A stretch of DNA of 64,000 nt from Pontibacillus sp. HMF3514 (GCF_009858175.1 NZ_CP047393.1:868001-932000); one strand, 5' to 3'. Numbered from the stretch's first letter, positions 33,866 to 44,212 are shown. Numbers and translations: made by a program. The notes: a model not told the origin generated them from the letters alone.

Positions 33866-35026
33866 CTAGACCTCCCCTAAACTACCGCTCTCAATCTCAT
33901 TCCTAACCGACATACTCAATACCACCAATCCACAAAACAGCACCACTACAGAAATCAGCACAACCCCAAAAGGCACCACAGCTGCAACCCAACTCCCAAC
34001 ACTCGCACCAGTCAATAATGTGAATGAATATATCGACACAGCACTAGCTCGCGCATAAGCTCCATGAACACCCACGAGCAAAATGACCATTGGAATTGTC
34101 AGCGCAGTTGAGGCGATCATACATATCGATGCAAACAGCAATGTCCAGACGTTTAACGCAACTAGTGGTACGATAAAGCCAACAGCCATCAATCCTAGAT
34201 GAACAGCCAACACTCCTCTTGCACCAAAAGCACTTTTTAGTCGTCCTGCAAAAAAGGCAGGAATAATACCAATCAGACCAATCATTCGAAATGTCTGTAG
34301 GGAAAAAGGGAAATCTAGCTCGCCTCTATACATAAACAATTCAAAGCTTCCATAAAACAGCATCACAGTAAACAGTAAGAAAAACGTAATTCCATATAGT
34401 TTTTGTAAGGGTCTGTGGCGAAAAAATGATAAAATGGGAGAGAGTGAAAACAATTTTGTGTAGGTCTTCGGCTTACTTTTAACGAGTCCTGTTTTCATTC
34501 CGACCAAACAAAAGAAATAAAACAACCCAAAGCTAAAAAAGACCGCAGGATACGAAAACAGATCAGCAATCGCAGCAGAAACCATTTGCCCAAATATACC
34601 GGCAAACAGAAATCCTGTGTTAATCATAGCGATCACAAAAGCTTGCACGCGGCCTTGAAAGTGTTCAAAGGTATAGGCAAAAGCGGTTGGAGCAAAACTC
34701 GCTGCTAGAACACCTTGAAGCGCACGCAAACAAATAAATAACCAAAAGACATCTACAAATCCAATTAGGGTTGTTACGATCGTTAGCAAGCTCATTCCAC
34801 ATAATAATAATGTTTTGTGAGGGAGTTTATCAGCTAGCATTCCGAAAAAGAACAACCCGATGGCATATGGGAAAATAAATAGAGAACTTGATAGGGAGAC
34901 AACAGGAATCGAAACCCCAAAGGTCTCAGCAAGTCCGGTATGTAAAGGAAGCATTGTATATAAGTTGCTCGCAATAAAAATCCCCGTGAGCACTAAAACT
35001 GTAGCCATGACTGTTTGCTTCGACAT
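33866..35026 (-). CDS. MFS transporter
   Basis: A 386-residue major facilitator with about twelve membrane helices. The loop 2-3 motif GMLADKLPHKTLLLCG (near 62-77) is the family A-motif; RALQGVLAASFAPTAFAY near 104 is motif C-like, as in drug or arabinose-type efflux pumps. Substrate unknown. AGGGGGTG precedes ATG 35026. The 3' end is unusually poor in T and rich in CA dinucleotides on the plus strand compared with neighbours. Confidence 0.87.
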   Translation of the reverse strand: MSKQTVMATVLVLTGIFIASNLYTMLPLHTGLAETFGVSIPVVSLSSSLFIFPYAIGLFFFGMLADKLPHKTLLLCGMSLLTIVTTLIGFVDVFWLFICLRALQGVLAASFAPTAFAYTFEHFQGRVQAFVIAMINTGFLFAGIFGQMVSAAIADLFSYPAVFFSFGLFYFFCLVGMKTGLVKSKPKTYTKLFSLSPILSFFRHRPLQKLYGITFFLLFTVMLFYGSFELFMYRGELDFPFSLQTFRMIGLIGIIPAFFAGRLKSAFGARGVLAVHLGLMAVGFIVPLVALNVWTLLFASICMIASTALTIPMVILLVGVHGAYARASAVSIYSFTLLTGASVGSWVAAVVPFGVVLISVVVLFCGLVVLSMSVRNEIESGSLGEV

Positions 35027-35112
35027 ACGACCACCCCCTAATCAAACATTCTTAAATCACATATCAAATACTATGCATGTATCCCAAAAACGTTCAGAAA
35101 AGGAGGAGCCTC

Positions 35113-38100
35113 ATGAGTATTCGATTTTTACTTGGACGAGCAGGGTCTGGAAAAAGTACACGTTGCTTAGAAGAAATCAAAGATCTACTCGTCTCTTCAC
35201 CAGATGGTCCACCGATTCTTTATATGGTACCTGACCAGATGACCTTCCAGCAGGAGTATGCTCTATTGAAACAGGAAGGCATTGAAGGGAGTATTCGTGC
35301 ACAAGTTTTCAGTTTCTCACGTCTTGCTTGGCGCGTGCTTCAGGAAACAGGTGGGGGAACGAGACAGTTTATATCATCTACTGGTATCCAAATGATGCTC
35401 CGAAAAATTACGGAGGAGCGTAAATCGGACTGGAACGTGTTTCAAAAAGCGATAGAAAAACAAGGCTTTATGGAACAACTCGAAACGATGATTACAGAGT
35501 TTAAACGTTACCGTGTTACACCGCAAACGCTTATGCAGCAAATTGATAGCATTGATCAATACACGCATCAACACCCAGGAGAACAAGCATTACAGCACAA
35601 GCTAGAAGATTTATCTTACATCTATGAAAACCTCATGCATGCACTTAGTGATCAATACATAGATAGTGAAGATCAACTGCAGCTTTTAGCGGAAAAAATT
35701 GAGGAGGCTTCTTTTCTTGAAGGAGCTGAAATTTACCTGGATGGATTCCACCGCTTTACGCCACAAGAGCTTACAGTACTTCAGGCTCTTATGAAAAAAG
35801 CGAAACGGGTAAACATCACTTTGACGCTAGATGAACCCCGTTATGGAGAGATACCAGAGCTTGATTTGTTCCACCAAACTGCTCACACATTCCAGGATGT
35901 TAAATCTGTAGCGGATGAGGTCAATATTCCGATCACTGAAATTAAACACTTATATGGTGAAGTAGGTCGATTTGAAGAGCGTCATGCGTTTGAACATATG
36001 GAGCACTACTTTGATACACGTCCTGCTCCGCCTTTCCAGGGAGAGACTCCAATAACCGTAGCGCAGGCGGTACATCCGCGGGCTGAGGTAGAGGGTGTTG
36101 CGCAGGAAATTATCAAAATGGTGCGCGATGGTGACTATCGATACCGGGAAATGGCACTTCTGATCCGTGAACCAGAAGTGTACCATGATCTCATCCAAAC
36201 GGTTTTTGAAGATTATCAAATCCCTGTCTTTATCGATGAGAAGCGTACGATGATGAATCATCCATTAATTGAATTCCTGAGATCTGCCATAGATGTCGTG
36301 GAGGGGAACTGGCGCTACGATGCGGTGTTCCGCCTTCTTAAAACCGACTTTATTCCATCCGATGATCATGAGCATCCATTAACGCAGGAAGCCATTGATG
36401 AGCTTGAAAACTATTGTCTCGAGTATGGCATCCGTACGAAAAAGCGTTGGCTAGATGAAAAACCTTGGCGTTTCCAACGATTCAGAGGTTTTGAACATGC
36501 TCGTCAAACGGATGAGGAGAAGAAAAAAGAAGAACGAATTAATCGACTGCGTCATCAGGTGACAAGAGCGCTTGCTCCTTTTGATGAAGCTATACGTGAA
36601 GCCAAAACCGTAAGAGAGCGTTGCGAAGTTCTTTTCAACTGGTTAGAAGAATTACAGGTTCCACAAAAACTGGACCAATGGCGTGATGATTACGATGATA
36701 TCGGACAGCTGGAACGTGGCCGCGAGCAGGAGCAGGTATGGCAAGCCGTCATTCAGCTTTTTGATGAAATGGTGGATATGATTGGTGAGGAGAAAATGTC
36801 ATTCCAGGTTTTTCGAACCACGCTTGAAACGGGACTAGAATCTCTGTCCTTTTCTCACGTACCGCCAAGCATGGACCATGTGATTGTCGGAAGTGTTGAT
36901 CGTTCTCGTATATCTGGAATTAAAAATGCATTCCTGCTTGGTGTAAATGAGGGGCTTTGGCCACTTAAGCCACCAGCAGAGGGGATGATTTCTGAGAATG
37001 AACGTGAGCTTTTGAAAGAACATGGAATGGACCTTGCAGATAGTAGTAAACGTCAGCTACTTGATGACCATTTCTATGTGTACTTAGCGTTTACCGCTGC
37101 TTCCGATTATTTATGGGTAAGCTATCCGTTAAGTAATGAGGAAGGAAAGTCCAAAACACCTTCCACACTTGTGAAGCGTGTTCAAGAGCTGTTTCCTCAT
37201 GCGGAGAACAAGCTATTACTGCAAGAGAGTGATGACCATGAAGAGGCAACACGTTTCATTACGACACCTGAAAAAACACGTTCCATCCTGACAGCTCAAC
37301 TGTCACGTTACTTACGAGGGTACCCAATGAAAGATATTTGGTGGGATGTGCTTGATTGGTTTATTTTACGCGATGATCAAAAAGCAGATACGAAACGCGT
37401 GCTGATGAGTCTGTTCTATGAAAATACACCGGAAAATCTCGGTAAACAAACAACCGAGAACCTATATCCAAAACAGCTCAAAGCCAGTGTGTCTCGACTA
37501 GAAACGTACCACCGCTGTTCTTATCAGCATTTTGCAAAGTATGGATTGGGTCTTGAAGAACGTTCGGTTTATAAGTTGGACGCACCTGATATAGGGCAGC
37601 TTTTCCATGAAGCGTTAAAGCAAATTACCGAATGGATTCAAGATGAGGGGCGCGATTGGAACTCAATCACGCAACAAGATACAAATCAGTATGCGCAAAA
37701 AGCGGTCGAGAGTCTTTCACCAATTTTACAGCACCAAATTTTATATAGCTCGAATCGCTATCAATATATTCAGAAAAAGCTTCAGGACGTTGTCTCGCGT
37801 GCTGCATATATGCTTAGCGAACAGGCAAAACGAAGTCAGTTCGCACCAGTGGGGCTAGAGCTTGGCTTCGGACCAGAAGAGGATAAAAAGATACCTCCTA
37901 TGAATATTGAACTTGCAAATGGCTATGAACTGATGCTTCGTGGTCGTATTGACCGTGTGGACCGAGCGTTAGGAGAAGATGGCTTGTTCCTTCGCATTAT
38001 CGATTACAAGTCCAGTGCGAAAGGGCTTGATCTGGTTGAGGTCTATTATGGACTGGCATTACAAATGCTTGCTTATCTAGATGTTGTGCTATCAAATTCA

Positions 38101-38613
38101 GAAACATGGCTCGGTGCACAGGCCTCTCCGGCAGGCGTGTTGTATTTCCACGTACACAACCCAATGATCTCAGGAAGTACACTTCTCCAAGAGAGTGAAA
38201 TCGAAGAGGAGCTCTTCAAGAAGTTCAAGATGCAAGGACTTCTTGTGGAAGATGAAAATATCGTCAAAATGATGGACACGAATCTGGATTCTGGTATGAG
38301 TAAAATCATACCGGCTGGTTTGAAAAAGAACGGTGGTTTCCGAAAAGGATCTCAAACGGTTGAACAAATGGCTTTCCAACAGCTTCAAACCTATATTCGA
38401 AACATCATGAAACAAGCAGGAGAGTCGATTACTGAGGGGAATGTGAACTTGAATCCATATCAAAAGGATCAACAGGTAGCTTGTACGCACTGTTCTTTCC
38501 GTTCCGTTTGTCAGTTTGATCCATCGCTTGAAGAGAATCAGTACAGACAATTAAAGAACTTAAAAGATGAAGATATTATGAATCAAATTCTATCAGGGAA
38601 GGAGGATGAATAA
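35113..38613 (+). CDS. addB: ATP-dependent helicase/deoxyribonuclease subunit B
   Basis: A 1166-residue subunit of AddAB, which resects DNA double-strand ends up to Chi and loads RecA. It carries a Walker A GRAGSGKST near 8-16, a degenerate helicase body, and a C-terminal RecB-family nuclease (RIIDYKSS near 965) framed by iron-sulfur cysteines (one in YHRCSYQHF, three in CTHCSFRSVCQF). ATG 35113 follows AAAGGAGGAG. The stop overlaps the addA start by one base (TAATG). Confidence 0.95.
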   Translation: MSIRFLLGRAGSGKSTRCLEEIKDLLVSSPDGPPILYMVPDQMTFQQEYALLKQEGIEGSIRAQVFSFSRLAWRVLQETGGGTRQFISSTGIQMMLRKITEERKSDWNVFQKAIEKQGFMEQLETMITEFKRYRVTPQTLMQQIDSIDQYTHQHPGEQALQHKLEDLSYIYENLMHALSDQYIDSEDQLQLLAEKIEEASFLEGAEIYLDGFHRFTPQELTVLQALMKKAKRVNITLTLDEPRYGEIPELDLFHQTAHTFQDVKSVADEVNIPITEIKHLYGEVGRFEERHAFEHMEHYFDTRPAPPFQGETPITVAQAVHPRAEVEGVAQEIIKMVRDGDYRYREMALLIREPEVYHDLIQTVFEDYQIPVFIDEKRTMMNHPLIEFLRSAIDVVEGNWRYDAVFRLLKTDFIPSDDHEHPLTQEAIDELENYCLEYGIRTKKRWLDEKPWRFQRFRGFEHARQTDEEKKKEERINRLRHQVTRALAPFDEAIREAKTVRERCEVLFNWLEELQVPQKLDQWRDDYDDIGQLERGREQEQVWQAVIQLFDEMVDMIGEEKMSFQVFRTTLETGLESLSFSHVPPSMDHVIVGSVDRSRISGIKNAFLLGVNEGLWPLKPPAEGMISENERELLKEHGMDLADSSKRQLLDDHFYVYLAFTAASDYLWVSYPLSNEEGKSKTPSTLVKRVQELFPHAENKLLLQESDDHEEATRFITTPEKTRSILTAQLSRYLRGYPMKDIWWDVLDWFILRDDQKADTKRVLMSLFYENTPENLGKQTTENLYPKQLKASVSRLETYHRCSYQHFAKYGLGLEERSVYKLDAPDIGQLFHEALKQITEWIQDEGRDWNSITQQDTNQYAQKAVESLSPILQHQILYSSNRYQYIQKKLQDVVSRAAYMLSEQAKRSQFAPVGLELGFGPEEDKKIPPMNIELANGYELMLRGRIDRVDRALGEDGLFLRIIDYKSSAKGLDLVEVYYGLALQMLAYLDVVLSNSETWLGAQASPAGVLYFHVHNPMISGSTLLQESEIEEELFKKFKMQGLLVEDENIVKMMDTNLDSGMSKIIPAGLKKNGGFRKGSQTVEQMAFQQLQTYIRNIMKQAGESITEGNVNLNPYQKDQQVACTHCSFRSVCQFDPSLEENQYRQLKNLKDEDIMNQILSGKEDE

Positions 38614-41600
38614 TGCCAACCTGGACACCCGAACAAGAACGAGCGATATACACGAGTGGAAAAGATGTACTTGTTGCAGCGGCAGCCGGATCCGGAAAAA
38701 CGGCTGTCCTGGTTGAGCGAATCATTCAAAAGCTTTTAAACCAAGATAATCCTACCAACATTGACTCCTTGCTTGTCGTAACATTCACGAATGCAGCGGC
38801 TCAAGAGATGCGAAATCGTGTTGGGGAAGCTCTTGAAAAAGCGCTAGAGCAGCAACCTGACTCAACCCATTTGAAAAAGCAGCTATCTCTGCTTCAACGT
38901 GCATCGATATCAACTTTACACTCCTTCTGTTTAGATATCGTGAGACGCTACTCTTATATGCTTGATCTCGATCCGCATTTCCGTATTGCTGATGAGATTG
39001 AAGCGGATTTAATGCGTCAGGAAATCATTGAGGATCTTTTTGAAGAGTGGTACGGAAAAGAAGGGGAAGAACGTGATCGCTTTTTTGAAGTCGTGGACCG
39101 TTTTTCAAGTGACCGAAGTGATGCAGAGGTTGAGCGCTTAATGCTTGATTTATATAACTTTTCCAGACAAAATCCTTGGCCAGAAGCATGGATGAATGAT
39201 GTCCAGGCGATGTATGATGTTTCACCTGATACGCCAGAAGAGGACATTGTATGGCTTCAGATTTTGAAAAGAGAAGTAAAGAGTCAATTGAATGCTATGC
39301 TCAAAGATTCTGAGCAGGCTCTTAACCTTACGCGAGAAAGTGATGGACCGTATCATTATGCTGAGGCTATCGATGATGATCGTGAAAAAATCCAGCAAGC
39401 CCTAGGACTTGTGGATATCTCATGGCATGAGCTTCAGCAGTATATGCAAGAATCAGGCAGTTTCACAGCTTTGTCCCGTAAAAAGGTAGAATGCTCTGAT
39501 GAGAAAAAGGAACGCGTAAAAAACTTACGTGATCGTTACAAAAAACGTTGGACATCCTTGAGTCAGGAGTGGTTCGCCCGTTCACTGCCTGCATACTTAG
39601 AAGACATGCAATCACTTGCGCCGGTTGTAGAACAGCTGATGGTCCTTGTTCGTGAGTTTCATGAACGCTTCCAACAAAAGAAAAAGGATCAGGCACTCGT
39701 CGATTTTGCGGACTTGGAGCACTACTGTTTACACGTATTAATGGATGAGAGCTCAACGCCAGAAGAGATTATTCCATCTGAAGTAGCAGAGAGCTATCAA
39801 CAGCAATTCACAGAACTCCTTGTTGATGAGTATCAGGATACGAATCTCGTACAAGAGACGATTCTTCGTATGGTTTCCTATGGAGAAAATTCCGGTAACT
39901 TGTTTATGGTAGGGGACGTGAAGCAGAGTATTTATCGCTTCCGTCACGCAGAACCATCCCTGTTTTTAAACAAATATAAAGCTTTTGCGAATGAAAAGCA
40001 TCCTGCTGAGCGAATTGACTTGGCTCGTAATTTCCGAAGCCGTCATGAAGTACTTAGCGGAACGAACTATATATTCCGTCAAATTCTTGATGAAGAAGTT
40101 GGGGAGATGACCTATGACAAGGATGCCGAACTCATCTATAGCAACACGATTTATGATGAGATCACATCAAGTGATGCTGAAGCAGAACTGGTCATTATTG
40201 ACCGTGAAAAGCATGAAGACCAAAACGAAGAATCAGGGGAAGATTTTCGTGACCTTGAAAAAGCGCAACTAGAAGCACGAGCTTATGCCAACAAAATTCA
40301 AAATTGGCTCGGTCATGGTGAAGGTCCTGCTCTGCAGGTTGTCGATAAAGGAACATCTGCCAAACGTGATGTACAATACCGTGACATTGTGATTTTGCTT
40401 CGTTCCATGACATGGGCACCTACAATTGTGGAAGAGTTGAAACAACAAGGTATCCCAGTTTATGCGGAGCTTTCCACAGGGTACTTTGAAGCGATTGAGA
40501 TTAAAGTTATGCTCAGTCTGCTAAAGGTCATCGATAACCCAAGACAAGATATCCCGCTAGCTTCAGTGTTACGTTCTCCGATTGTCGGATTGAACGAAGA
40601 CGAGTTAACCAAAATTCGTCTGGCACAGAAAAAAGCGACGTACTATGAAGCTCTAACTTCGTATCGCCGCATGGGGGAAGACGATGAGCTCGTTCATAAG
40701 GTCGAGCACTTCCTTCACCGTCTTGATGCCTGGCGTAAACGTGCGCGACAAGGATCCTTATCTGAGCTGATTTGGCAAATTTATCGCGAGACTGGGTATT
40801 ACGATTTTGTTGGAGGTATCCCAGGTGGTCGTCAGCGTCAGGCTAACTTGCGAGCGTTATATGATCGTGCTCGCACGTATGAAGCGACGTCTTTCCGTGG
40901 TTTATTCCGTTTCCTTCGTTTTATCGAACGTATTGAGGAACGTGGAGAAGACCTTGGTGCAGCGCGTGCGCTAGGTGAACAAGAAGACGTTGTCCGAATT
41001 ATGACGATCCACAAAAGTAAGGGACTTGAATTCCCTGTCGTTATCATGGGAGCAATGGATAAGCAGTTTAACCAACAGGATCTCATGGCGAAGTACTTGC
41101 TCCACAAGGATCATGGTTTTGGCGCGAAAATGATAAACCCTCAAAAACGCATCATGTACCCAACACTTGCGTATCATGCGTTGAAAAAAGAGAAACAACG
41201 TGAGCTTTTAGCGGAAGAAATGCGCGTTCTTTATGTTGCCTTAACACGTGCCAAAGAAAAACTTGTGATGATTGGAAATGTATCGTCACTGGAGAAGAAA
41301 TTAGAGAAATGGCGTGAATGGGTTGAGCACACGGATTGGGTATTACCATCACATTACCGTTTAGAAACCAAAACGTACCTTGATTGGGTTGGACCTTCCC
41401 TTATTCGACACCAACATGGAGAAACGTTGCGTGGTGAGACTGAAACCCATCCATTATTACCGCAGGACATCGCTCAGGATGAATCAAGTTGGCGTGTAAC
41501 GCTTTTACATGGAAGTGAGCTAGTAGACCCAGATGCTTTACAAACGAATGATCATGAAGCGGTAGAAAGAGCGATTCGTTCCTGGGAGCCTCTCAATCCA

Positions 41601-42338
41601 GCAGAAGGACCGAATGAAGAGGTTGAGAGAAGATTGAGTTTCCAGTACCCTCATCAAAAAGCGATCCATCATCGTGCGAAGCAATCTGTTACTGAACTGA
41701 AACGCCAGCGTGAAGTGAAGGATGAGTACAGCGCAGAATCCCTTATGCAACCTTTTAAACAGCCGATCGTCTCCAGACCTCGCTTTATGCAAAAGTCACA
41801 GGAGTTATCTGCTACGGAAAAAGGGAGTGCCATGCACACTGTTATGCAGCACTTACCGTTTGAAAAAGTGCTTTCTGTTCAAGAGATTGAGAACGAAGTC
41901 GAAGTACTAGTTGAGCGTGAATTTCTCACTCGTGATGAAGCAGCTGTCATTGATTTTGATGCCATCGCCGCTTTCTATGAAAGTGAAATGGGTCAACGTT
42001 TGATTGATGCGGACCGCGTGTATCGTGAAGTTCCATTCAGTTTAGCCCTGCCTGCTCATGAAGTGTATGCTGACTGGGAGGAAGAAACCGATGAAAAAGT
42101 ATTTATCCAGGGTGTCATTGACTTAATCATTCCAGGAGAAGATGGATGGATTATTCTTGACTACAAGACAGATCAAGTCCAGCAACCTATAACAGAACGA
42201 GTAAGTGATAAGCTTGTATCTCGATATAGTACCCAGCTTTCTTTATATGCCGAGGCACTTGAGCGTATATGGAACAAACCAGTTGAGGAAAAGTATTTAT
42301 ACTTCTTTAACGCTCCACTTTTAACGAAAGTAGATTGA
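38613..42338 (+). CDS. addA: ATP-dependent helicase/nuclease subunit A
   Basis: A 1241-residue UvrD-type helicase-nuclease, partner of AddB. Helicase motifs: Q motif and Walker A AAAAGSGKTAVL (near 21-33), VDEYQDTN (motif II, near 408), GDVKQSIYRFRHAEP (motif III), IHKSKGLEF (motif V, near 795) and VALTRAKEKL (motif VI, near 870). The C-terminal nuclease has the IILDYKTD metal motif near 1180. GGAAGGAGG precedes the ATG. Usual followers sbcD and sbcC are absent here. Confidence 0.95.
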   Translation: MPTWTPEQERAIYTSGKDVLVAAAAGSGKTAVLVERIIQKLLNQDNPTNIDSLLVVTFTNAAAQEMRNRVGEALEKALEQQPDSTHLKKQLSLLQRASISTLHSFCLDIVRRYSYMLDLDPHFRIADEIEADLMRQEIIEDLFEEWYGKEGEERDRFFEVVDRFSSDRSDAEVERLMLDLYNFSRQNPWPEAWMNDVQAMYDVSPDTPEEDIVWLQILKREVKSQLNAMLKDSEQALNLTRESDGPYHYAEAIDDDREKIQQALGLVDISWHELQQYMQESGSFTALSRKKVECSDEKKERVKNLRDRYKKRWTSLSQEWFARSLPAYLEDMQSLAPVVEQLMVLVREFHERFQQKKKDQALVDFADLEHYCLHVLMDESSTPEEIIPSEVAESYQQQFTELLVDEYQDTNLVQETILRMVSYGENSGNLFMVGDVKQSIYRFRHAEPSLFLNKYKAFANEKHPAERIDLARNFRSRHEVLSGTNYIFRQILDEEVGEMTYDKDAELIYSNTIYDEITSSDAEAELVIIDREKHEDQNEESGEDFRDLEKAQLEARAYANKIQNWLGHGEGPALQVVDKGTSAKRDVQYRDIVILLRSMTWAPTIVEELKQQGIPVYAELSTGYFEAIEIKVMLSLLKVIDNPRQDIPLASVLRSPIVGLNEDELTKIRLAQKKATYYEALTSYRRMGEDDELVHKVEHFLHRLDAWRKRARQGSLSELIWQIYRETGYYDFVGGIPGGRQRQANLRALYDRARTYEATSFRGLFRFLRFIERIEERGEDLGAARALGEQEDVVRIMTIHKSKGLEFPVVIMGAMDKQFNQQDLMAKYLLHKDHGFGAKMINPQKRIMYPTLAYHALKKEKQRELLAEEMRVLYVALTRAKEKLVMIGNVSSLEKKLEKWREWVEHTDWVLPSHYRLETKTYLDWVGPSLIRHQHGETLRGETETHPLLPQDIAQDESSWRVTLLHGSELVDPDALQTNDHEAVERAIRSWEPLNPAEGPNEEVERRLSFQYPHQKAIHHRAKQSVTELKRQREVKDEYSAESLMQPFKQPIVSRPRFMQKSQELSATEKGSAMHTVMQHLPFEKVLSVQEIENEVEVLVEREFLTRDEAAVIDFDAIAAFYESEMGQRLIDADRVYREVPFSLALPAHEVYADWEEETDEKVFIQGVIDLIIPGEDGWIILDYKTDQVQQPITERVSDKLVSRYSTQLSLYAEALERIWNKPVEEKYLYFFNAPLLTKVD

Positions 42339-42346
42339 GGTGCTCT

Positions 42347-42640
42347 ATGAAGGATGAAACCTATTGTGAACTGTGCCGCCGCTCACCTATTGAAACAACG
42401 GAACATCATTTGATTCCAAGACAATTTGGTGGAGCAGAAGGACCTACCGCTCAATTATGTATTCCGTGTCATAAACAGGTGCATGCCTGGTTCACGAATG
42501 AAGAATTAGCCGGCTTTTACAATACTTTAGATCGACTAAAGGATCATCCAACGATGGAGAAGTACCTGAAATTTGTAAAGAAACAACCCACAGATAAAAA
42601 GATAACCATCAAAAAATCGAATCGGAAGAAGCGGAAATGA
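42347..42640 (+). CDS. yisB: HNH-type protein (YisB-like)
   Basis: A 97-residue protein with the HNH fold pattern: CELC near 8-11, HHLIPR near 24-29 and CIPCHKQVH near 47-55, giving two CxxC zinc pairs and the HNH histidines. A basic lysine-rich tail follows. Likely DNA-binding or nicking, but unproven. GAGGTG overlapping the addA stop precedes the ATG, so it is probably the last gene of the addBA operon. B. subtilis yisB has the same place between addAB-sbcDC and gerP. Confidence 0.85.
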   Translation: MKDETYCELCRRSPIETTEHHLIPRQFGGAEGPTAQLCIPCHKQVHAWFTNEELAGFYNTLDRLKDHPTMEKYLKFVKKQPTDKKITIKKSNRKKRK

Positions 42641-42642
42641 TG

Positions 42643-42682
42643 AATAAGAACCTACTTTGACTTTGTCAGGGTAGGTTCTTGT
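42643..42682 (+). terminator. Terminator of addBA-yisB
   Basis: AAGAACCTAC and GTAGGTTCTT enclose a 15-base loop; only a short T-run follows. Confidence 0.6.
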
Positions 42683-42704
42683 GCATTCTATACTACACAA
42701 CCAA

Positions 42705-42736
42705 CACGCCTGGCTCACAGCCAGGCGTGTTTTCAT
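42705..42736. terminator. Hairpin between yisB and gerPF
   Basis: ACACGCCTGGCT and AGCCAGGCGTGT form a 12-bp perfect stem with a 3-base loop. The T-run is on the plus strand, but the stem could also stop the minus-strand gerP transcript. Confidence 0.65.
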
Positions 42737-42739
42737 ATT

Positions 42740-42958
42740 TTAAGCATTTGCAATTGTTGGTTGATCTGCAATATCAGGATCGAATGGGTTCGTTGAACTG
42801 AATCCGTTATTCGTACAGATGAAATCTCCTGTATTTAAAGCTCCTGAACCGGCATTTGTCTTAGAGGAGCTTTTAGGGGAGACATAGAAAGAATCGCCAA
42901 AGTTCACGACTCCTCCGCCCACGCTATTAATTTTAAGAGGGCCTACAATAGATGGCAT
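42740..42958 (-). CDS. gerPF: Spore germination protein GerPF
   Basis: A 72-residue protein, last gene of the gerP operon. It starts MPSIVGPLKINSVGGGVVNFGDSF, the hallmark of GerPF/GerPA-type proteins. GerP proteins sit in the spore and are needed for nutrient germinants to cross the coat. ATG 42958 follows AGGTGAT. Confidence 0.93.
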   Translation of the reverse strand: MPSIVGPLKINSVGGGVVNFGDSFYVSPKSSSKTNAGSGALNTGDFICTNNGFSSTNPFDPDIADQPTIANA

Positions 42959-43012
42959 GATTATCACCTACCTAATCGAGAGGTTCTATGAATAGACTAT
43001 GCAACGTAGATG

Positions 43013-43411
43013 TTATTGTTCATTTTCATCAGTGTGATCATCATTCTCTTCACGTAAAATTCGAAAGTGTTTCACCCTTGATTCAGCATCCAAGTATTCT
43101 AAATTTCCAACTTGAAGAATGGAAGATGAGGATATCCCTTCTATGTGTACGGACTTCACATCAATATAAGGGTTACAAGGTACGCGTTCTTGGTCAATAG
43201 TGATTTTCTTACTAAAGTAAGGGTATGGTTCAGTAAAAACCGGAAACTCATTAAATGGAAAGTCACGATCCGTAAATATGGCCCCTTCTTTTTGTACAGC
43301 TAATGCTCTTGAATTAGGCGTTGCTTCTACTGCATCTCCAATCTCAATGATTGAGCTATAAATTAATGAAATGACTCGAATATCTCCGACTCGTGATATG
43401 CGTTTATTCAT
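43013..43411 (-). CDS. gerPE: Spore germination protein GerPE
   Basis: A 132-residue member of the gerP set, with VGDIRVISLIYSSIIEIGDA near 8-27 and a second repeat-like VHIEGISSSSILQVGN near 90-105. The start at 43411 (CAGGAG upstream) overlaps the end of gerPD by 8 bases; a longer frame to 43471 lies wholly within gerPD. Confidence 0.9.
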   Translation of the reverse strand: MNKRISRVGDIRVISLIYSSIIEIGDAVEATPNSRALAVQKEGAIFTDRDFPFNEFPVFTEPYPYFSKKITIDQERVPCNPYIDVKSVHIEGISSSSILQVGNLEYLDAESRVKHFRILREENDDHTDENEQ

Positions 43412-43613
43412 GGTTTGTTTTCTCCTGAGTACGTTTTTCTTTACGAGCGAGAGGAACAAACGGACCGACAATTAATGATTCAGGAGGGGTGTCAAATATT
43501 GAGGATAACGATATGTGTTCATTATCGCCAATTAGAAAGACAGATGATGAAGACACCCCTGCGATTTGAATATTCCCCACATTTAGGCCGCAGTTATGCA
43601 CTTCATACTTCAT
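43404..43613 (-). CDS. gerPD: Spore germination protein GerPD
   Basis: A 69-residue protein with the GerP pattern VGNIQIAGVSSSSVFLIGDNEHISL near 12-36 and a K/E-rich tail. ATG overlaps the gerPC stop by 4 bases (ATGA), showing coupled translation. Confidence 0.9.
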   Translation of the reverse strand: MKYEVHNCGLNVGNIQIAGVSSSSVFLIGDNEHISLSSIFDTPPESLIVGPFVPLARKEKRTQEKTNHE

Positions 43614-44212
43614 GGTGACTCATCTCCTTGTTTGGGTTGATTTTGTAAAAATTGATGAAGTGAACTATGGATTTCATTTTTCACCTCTTGAATGATCGCT
43701 TGCTTTTGTTCTTCTGTTACCATACCGTTTTCATAATCTCCTTGTTGCAGGTAATGGTTAACACGATCTCCAAGCTGTTTTTGTATATCGTTAAGAATAA
43801 ATTGTTGATATGGTTCGTCAAATTGATGCCCGTAATCACGAGACATCGATTGTAATAAAGGTGGCCCTTGTTGGGACATAAATTCTTCTAGATCTTGGAC
43901 GATCTTTTCTTTAACGGATTGACCTGTATTAAGTTTAGGTGGAAATGGTTGTTCCTCTATACCTAGATCTTCTATTCCAACTCCATCTTGAGGGGAAATT
44001 CCAATGTTTAATGTGCCCTCTAGTGTCTCAATTTTTAGTTGATCGAATTTATATTCAATTTTTTCGATGTTTGTCGATGGCTTTTGGCTAGATTCCAACT
44101 GGCTCTCAAGTTGGTCGACACGTTTTTCTAATTCCCTAATTTTTTGGGTTTGCTTTTCGACTAATTGGTGAAGTTGATCTAAATACTGAGTCCAGGAATC
44201 CATATAGCTCAT
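43610..44212 (-). CDS. gerPC: Spore germination protein GerPC
   Basis: A 200-residue protein with an N-terminal coiled coil (about 8-45, QLHQLVEKQTQKIRELEKRVDQLESQL), a beta-rich middle (IEYKFDQLKIETLEGTLNIGISP near 55-77) and a helical C-terminus. This is the only large protein of the gerP operon and matches GerPC. ATG 44212 follows AAAGGGGGAC; upstream extension has no ribosome site. Confidence 0.9.
   Translation of the reverse strand: MSYMDSWTQYLDQLHQLVEKQTQKIRELEKRVDQLESQLESSQKPSTNIEKIEYKFDQLKIETLEGTLNIGISPQDGVGIEDLGIEEQPFPPKLNTGQSVKEKIVQDLEEFMSQQGPPLLQSMSRDYGHQFDEPYQQFILNDIQKQLGDRVNHYLQQGDYENGMVTEEQKQAIIQEVKNEIHSSLHQFLQNQPKQGDESP

Noticed and set aside
35027-35112. Longer AddB start at 35077
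   Set aside because: The ribosome site AAAGGAGGAG lies just before ATG 35113, and the extra residues do not fit the family's N-terminus.
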